Of a stretch of DNA of 36,111 nucleotides, positions 26,301 to 32,300 are shown piece after piece. The translations under genes were made by a program, and so were the position numbers. Origin of the DNA: Candidatus Omnitrophota bacterium (lineage in GTDB: Bacteria > Omnitrophota > Gorgyraeia > Aquiviventales > JACQRC01); contig JACQRC010000078.1 in assembly GCA_016206665.1 (NCBI GenBank), forward strand, positions 1 through 36,111. The letters are read 5' to 3'. Position 1 is the first letter of the stretch, and every line of letters starts with the position of its first letter. A model generated the notes under the pieces. That model had not been told where the DNA came from, did not search any database, and saw nothing but the letters and a program-made list of their open reading frames with translations.

Positions 26301-29300
26301 AATTGCTCAACGGCCGTCAGCACGGAGAGCGTCCCCCCGCGCGGGCTAAGGCGGCGGGCCTGACGCTCAGCGGCCTTGGTACGATAGGCCTCAACGGTGG
26401 CCGCCATCCGCTGCAGCGCCTTGGAACGTGGCATATGCAAGACAACGGAGATACTCGGTGTCAACAGCGCGTTTCCGAAGAGCAGCTGGATTTTCGCGTT
26501 GGCGAGGTATGACACCGTGTTGACCGCCGTATCGTCATCCACCAACGGCGCTGGTCGCACCCACTCGCGTTTCGTGGCCTGCCATGCCTGGTCAATGAAG
26601 TCGAGCAGGGCGTGGCGCGCAGCGGCCAGATCCGCTGGTGGCCACGCGCTCACGGCATCGGGTGCGACCTCCACCAGCGCCCGCTCCAGGATAGCTTTCA
26701 GTCGCTGGTTTCGCGTGGCGATGGGCGTGATGAGGAAGAAGCTCCGGGAGAACAGATGCTGGAGCACCGGCTGCCACTCGCCGCGGCGGAAGTAGGCCAG
26801 CGCCTCCTCGGGAGTCAGGCGCATCGGTCCAGGACCCTTCCCCGTCGGGCCGCCGCCTGCACTCGCCGCCGGAAATGCGAAGAAACCCAACCACCCCAAG
26901 CCCGCCTGGAGGAGGGCCGATGTGGCCGAGGCTCCGGCGAGGTAGCAGAGCCAGATCGCCCCTGCCCCCATCAGCGGGGCCAACCAGGAGATGAGCGAGC
27001 CGATCCCCATGAGGTTCCGCAGGCCCATGGGGCCTGTCCTCCGACCCAGGATCTGTACGGACAGCGTGCGGGCTGGTCTCGTGGCATCCCTGGGGCTGAC
27101 GCGCACATAGACCGTCTCCTCCCGGCTGATGAAGTCGAGCCGCAGCCCCTGTCCAGGTTCCCACCACGGACGGATCGCGTAGGTCACCCCGGGCTTCAGA
27201 CCTCTCCTCACCTGTAGACGGGTCCCATCGGGTAAGGTGCGGCTGAACCGACCACCACGGGGGGCCGTCCAGCGGACGGGATAGTCACGAAAGGCCGCCA
27301 GTTGCTGTTGCAGCGTGGTCAGGGCCTGCGGATCCGAGGTCTGGGGATCGAAACCCAGGGTGGATTGCAGCATGGCCCGCAACCGTTCCTGGCGGTTCCG
27401 CCGTGCCTGCCACACGTCCGCGGCCCGGACGACCACCTGCGCGTTGACGCGCTGAGGCGGGTCACTCAGCCGCAGTCGCTGCAAGGCCTCCAGACCATAG
27501 CCGACCACGTTGTAACGTCGCGCCAGATAGGTACGCAATCCGAAGCCCGGCTCCCAGTAAGGACGCAGATAATAGGTGCGGTCTGACTGTAAGCCGGCAA
27601 TCACCAAGGTGTGGCGGCCCCCGGCCTTGAGCTCGACCTGGCCGCCCGGTGGTGCGGTGAGGCGCAGACCCCGCCGTCGCCAGCCCTTGAGCCGTGCCTC
27701 GACGGCGGGGGGCGCCGGCGCGCGGGGGTCGAGATCTCTGGTCGCTTCCACCATCGCGGCCAGGGCCTCCTCGACGTGGTGACGCTGCATCTCGCGGAAC
27801 CGCTGCTGCCACCACTTCCATGGCCTGTGATGGACTGCCACGAGTCCCCCCGCCACCCACAACCCCTCCGCATCTCCTGAGCTCAGACTCAGCAGCCCTA
27901 CCACGATGAGGGGCAGCAGCCACGTGCGCAGCGTCACGAAGGTCGACGGCCGGCTCTCTCCGTCAGGTGCTATGGCGGCGATGGGACGCTGATCCGGGTC
28001 CCGCGGCCGTTGGGAGGGGCGCTTCGGTGGCGTCGTGGGCTTGGAGGGCGGGGTGGCCGGTGAGTCGTAATACGCCGGATCGGCGAGTTGCAGCTGCGTG
28101 TCCTGGATCTGCTGGCCCCGATGCTGGGCCGCCCAGGCGCGGAGCCGCTGCGTACCTGCCGAGGACGGTCGTCCTCCCCTGCCTTGCTGCGTTGCCTGCC
28201 GCCTCGGCGGCAACCCCAGCGGCACCGCGTCCGGCGCGGTCAGGGCTTGCGTTGGGCCGTCGGGTCTGGTAGACTTATGGGCAGTGAGGAGGTGAGTGGC
28301 TGTGAAGTTTGCTGTAGTCGTGGAGCCGGAAGCTGTCGGCGGATTTTCGGTGTCCGTCCCCGCCCTGCCCGGCTGCGCCTCCCAAGGCGAGACGATTGAA
28401 GAGGCCTTGTCCAACATTGCAGAAGCTGTGACCGTATTCTTGGAATCACTCACGGAGGATGGTATCTGATGACCCAAACGATTAGCGTGGTCTATGAGGG
28501 CGGTGTCCTGCGGCCCAGGCGCAAGTTGCCCTGGCCGGAGCACACGCACTTCACCGCGATCATCCGACCGCGGGACCCGGTCAGCCGCACGCGTGGGCGC
28601 TTTCGCGTCTCCAAGCGGCAGGCGCAAATCCTTATCTACGACGACACCCTCCTCGAGTAAATGCCCCGGCTCGCCGATACGCCGGCCGGCACGACCCTCT
28701 TCCTCGACGCCAACATTGCCTTGGAGCATTTGCTGCGCGCTGAGCCCGCCTGCACCCTGCTCTTCCACCGCCTGCGCGCGGGCGAGTTGCGGGCGGTGAC
28801 CTCCGTCGTCGCCTGGTCGGAGATCCGCCACCGGTTGCTCTTGACTGAGGCGGTCCGCCAGGGCTACGCGACCGCCCCCCACCGAGCGCTCGACGTCCTC
28901 CGGGCGCGACCCACGCTCCTGCACCACTTCACGGCCTGTGACGCCATGCTCGATCTCCTGCTGACGACCGGCCTGCGTTTGGTGAGTGTCACGCCCGCCC
29001 AGTTCCGCACGGCCCAACGGCTCAGTCTGCGTTATGGACTCCTCACGAACGATGCCCTCCATGTCGCCACGATGCGGGCGCACGGCCTGCGCCACCTCGC
29101 CACCGCCGACCGCGACTTCCTGCGCGTGCCCCGCCTGACCCTCTGGAGGCCGTAACGGCTCCGCCGTAGGTGAGAGGTGAGAGGTGAGAGGGAACGGGAG
29201 TGTCGCGTTGGCAGATCGCATCAGGGCCAGGGTCGGTACCGGACCCAAGAATGGTGCGAGCTGGCGAGCGGGGCTGACCAATGGGAGCCCGCGGAAGGCC

Positions 29301-32300
29301 TCTTCGTAGAGTCGCCGGGCGCGATCAGGTAGGTCGGGGGCAGTGGCGAGTTCGGTAAACAGCCGCTCAGCCGCAGCACGGTCTGTGCCGTCCAGCCACT
29401 GGTCAAGCGGTCTGTTGGCCAGCCGATTATAGAGGTAGCGGGCAGCATAATAGTTGGGCGTCCGCTGGCCAGTCACCCAGTGGTCCCAGAGGTATACCAA
29501 GATCATCGGTGGACGGTCGGCCAACACGAGCTCGGCCAGATAAGCGGCCGTTTCCATTTCAATATCAAGGCGTTCTCCCTCCTGCAGTCGCTGCCACGTC
29601 TCTTCAGGCAATCCGAGCCGATCGGTCAGTTGGTAGCGCACCCTGGTGTATTCCTGGGCCTTGTGCGTGAACTCGTGCCGTCGAAGGTCCTGCAGGACCA
29701 TGCGATAAATCGCCTGGAAGCGCAGCCCCCGATACGCCTGTCGGATCCAACCATTCACGGCCGCTGATGCTTCACGCACATAGGAGAGACGAGCCTCACG
29801 CCGGACCACGTCGTGAATGCGCTCGGCCATGTAATGCACCCAGTCCAGGTCAATGAACACAATCCGCGTCGCCATGATGCTGTGGGCGGGGGCCGTGTCA
29901 AACTGCGGCACGCGGCGCAGACGGGGTGACAGAATGTTGCGGCCGTACACGACGTCTACCGGCTGACCGCTGACTCGCGCTACCTCCTGGCGCAGCACAC
30001 GGTAGAGGTCCACGTCGTAGTAGTGACCCTCCCGGCTGCCGATCCGGTACGGACGAAGGGACAGGGTCCCATAGAGGCCGTGCGGCAGGAGGACAAAATG
30101 CGTGAACGTGTTCCATTGGAGCGCGAGCACCTGACGGGCGAGTGGATGGTCAAGTTCAGACCAGAATGGGATCAGCGGCCCCAGGAGCCCTCGAACCGTG
30201 GGACTAATGACATCCATCGCTTGGCGTACGCGTGCATCAGCCACCTCCACGCCCTCATTGATGAGATGGGCACGGACGAAGGCCGGCCATTCCTCCTTGA
30301 AGAATCGAATGAGCTGCCGCCGGGACTTGGCCGTGACTTCCATCGAAAGTGACCATGGTTGGGTCTGGGTCTCCCCCGCCTTCGCCGGGCCGCTCGTGTG
30401 AGTGTCGAGTGATGAGTGACGAGTGGTGAGTGTGGCGGTCTGGCCGAGGGTGGGCCAGAGCAGGTTCGCCAGGAGCGCCGCGCCCAGACCCAACCACGGT
30501 AACACGAGGCTGCGGAGGGTGGGGCCGCGGGACGCTGCTCCGGCCGGCGCATCCCAAAAGATGGTGGTGTGATTGAGCGAACTTTGGTCGATGATAAGGA
30601 CCCGGTAGTGCTCGGCGTCGCCCCGCGTGACCTGGAGGCTGAAGTGCTCTCGCGACAGCGACTCATCATCGACCGCAACGTCATTCGCCGATGACCGGCC
30701 TACGAAGACCCGTTGACCGATGGCAAACTCGCCCTCGTCGATGGGCGCGGCTTCCGGTCGATACCGCTCTATGCGGATGCGATCCCCCACGAGGAGCACC
30801 TGAAAGACGGACGCGCCGCCCACGATCCAGACCTCGCCGGGCCAGGGCATGGCATGCTGGAAGCTCGCCTGGCCGTGGCCAATCGTCACCTGGCGCTCGC
30901 CGCGCGTCCGGCCGCCCGTCGACTCCATCAGGCGCTGCCGATGGCTCTCACCGCTGGGCTCCAGCGGCACGCTGGCCACGGCTTGCACCACGGCGTTGCG
31001 CCGTCCCAACCATCGCTGCATGTGTGCCAGCCACGGACGCAGCGGGGCGATGAGTACGCCCAGGAACAGCCATCGCATCATCCCGCCGCCCCAAGAGGCC
31101 ACATCAACGGCACGGCCCGCCTGCTGGACAGATGGGTGCGCGAGCCCAGTCGCATCGCCTCCCATCGCAGCCAACCACCCGAGACCTGCCCCCACGAGCG
31201 GCAGGAGCCACCAGGCGCGGGGTGTCGCGCCGCCGGGGCCGCGGCGGCTGGCGGTTGCGTCAATTTTTTTTCTGATCTGCACATGCCAACCATAGTCACG
31301 TGACCAGTTTCCTTTTGGACCGACTTGCCTATCGCGTAACGCCTCAATGACTGGTTCCCAGAGTTCTGCTTGTAGTGGGGTCGAGACTTCGGCAAAGGTA
31401 GCACCACCGGTTTCTAAATGGTGCCTTGGATCAACCGAGCCATCATAATCACGAGGGAAGTGGTCATCCGTGAGGCAATAGCCACCGATCTTCAGAGCAG
31501 CACCAATTTGCGGCATGAAGTGATCATACGACTCAGGCAGACTCAGGGCTGCCCGTTGGTAATACAGGTCGATTCCTTGCCGCAGGACCGTCTTCAACTG
31601 CTGTGGTGTTTCGTTAGGCAAGTCAAGTATGTCCAAATGAGTTGGAATGAAGGTGACCGTATACTGCTTCTTACGAGTAGTCCCAGGATATGTCCAAGTA
31701 AAGCGAAGTTGTGCATAGTTTCCTGGCAGGGTGTTTAGTGCAATGGTTTGCCTGTCGACACCCATCGCTTTCAACTCTTGGATGATGGCTCCGTCCATGT
31801 TCCAGAACACAAAACGCGGGAACGTTCCGTGACCGACCGATTGTTTATGCTTGACATAACGATCCCTCAATTGAATGGTATCCCACTGTTGTAGGCTTTT
31901 CTGCAACTTATCTGGCAACGTGTCATCGTACGCGATGTCGAGAAAGTAGGCTTCGGTAGCATTCGTGGAGAGGAGGAAATTCGAAATATCAGTCCCCGCC
32001 GCACCATAGACGGCAACCAACGGTTTGTTGTCTGGGTTGACAACCGCTTTTACGGCCATATCATGGCCCACGTACGCCACGTCCAGCAGGTCGTTGACAA
32101 CCGGTGGGACATCCAGATCTAATAGTTCGGCAATTTGGAGGCGGACTGCTGGCCTCTTCTCAAATTGCAATCGCGCTATTAAAACGACGGTGGCTGCCTC
32201 ACGCGCAACCGGGTCAGAACTACGGACGGCGGTGGCTAGCTCTGGGAAGGTCTTAAGACCATCAAGCTTTCCCAGAGCCACGGGAGCTGCCTCGCTTACA

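Noticed and set aside
28302..29155. Treating residues 1821-2111 of the giant protein as a genuine domain
   Set aside because: The segment is Glu/Arg/Gly-rich and its complement encodes three recognisable toxin-antitoxin proteins with promoter and ribosome site, which is the simpler reading.
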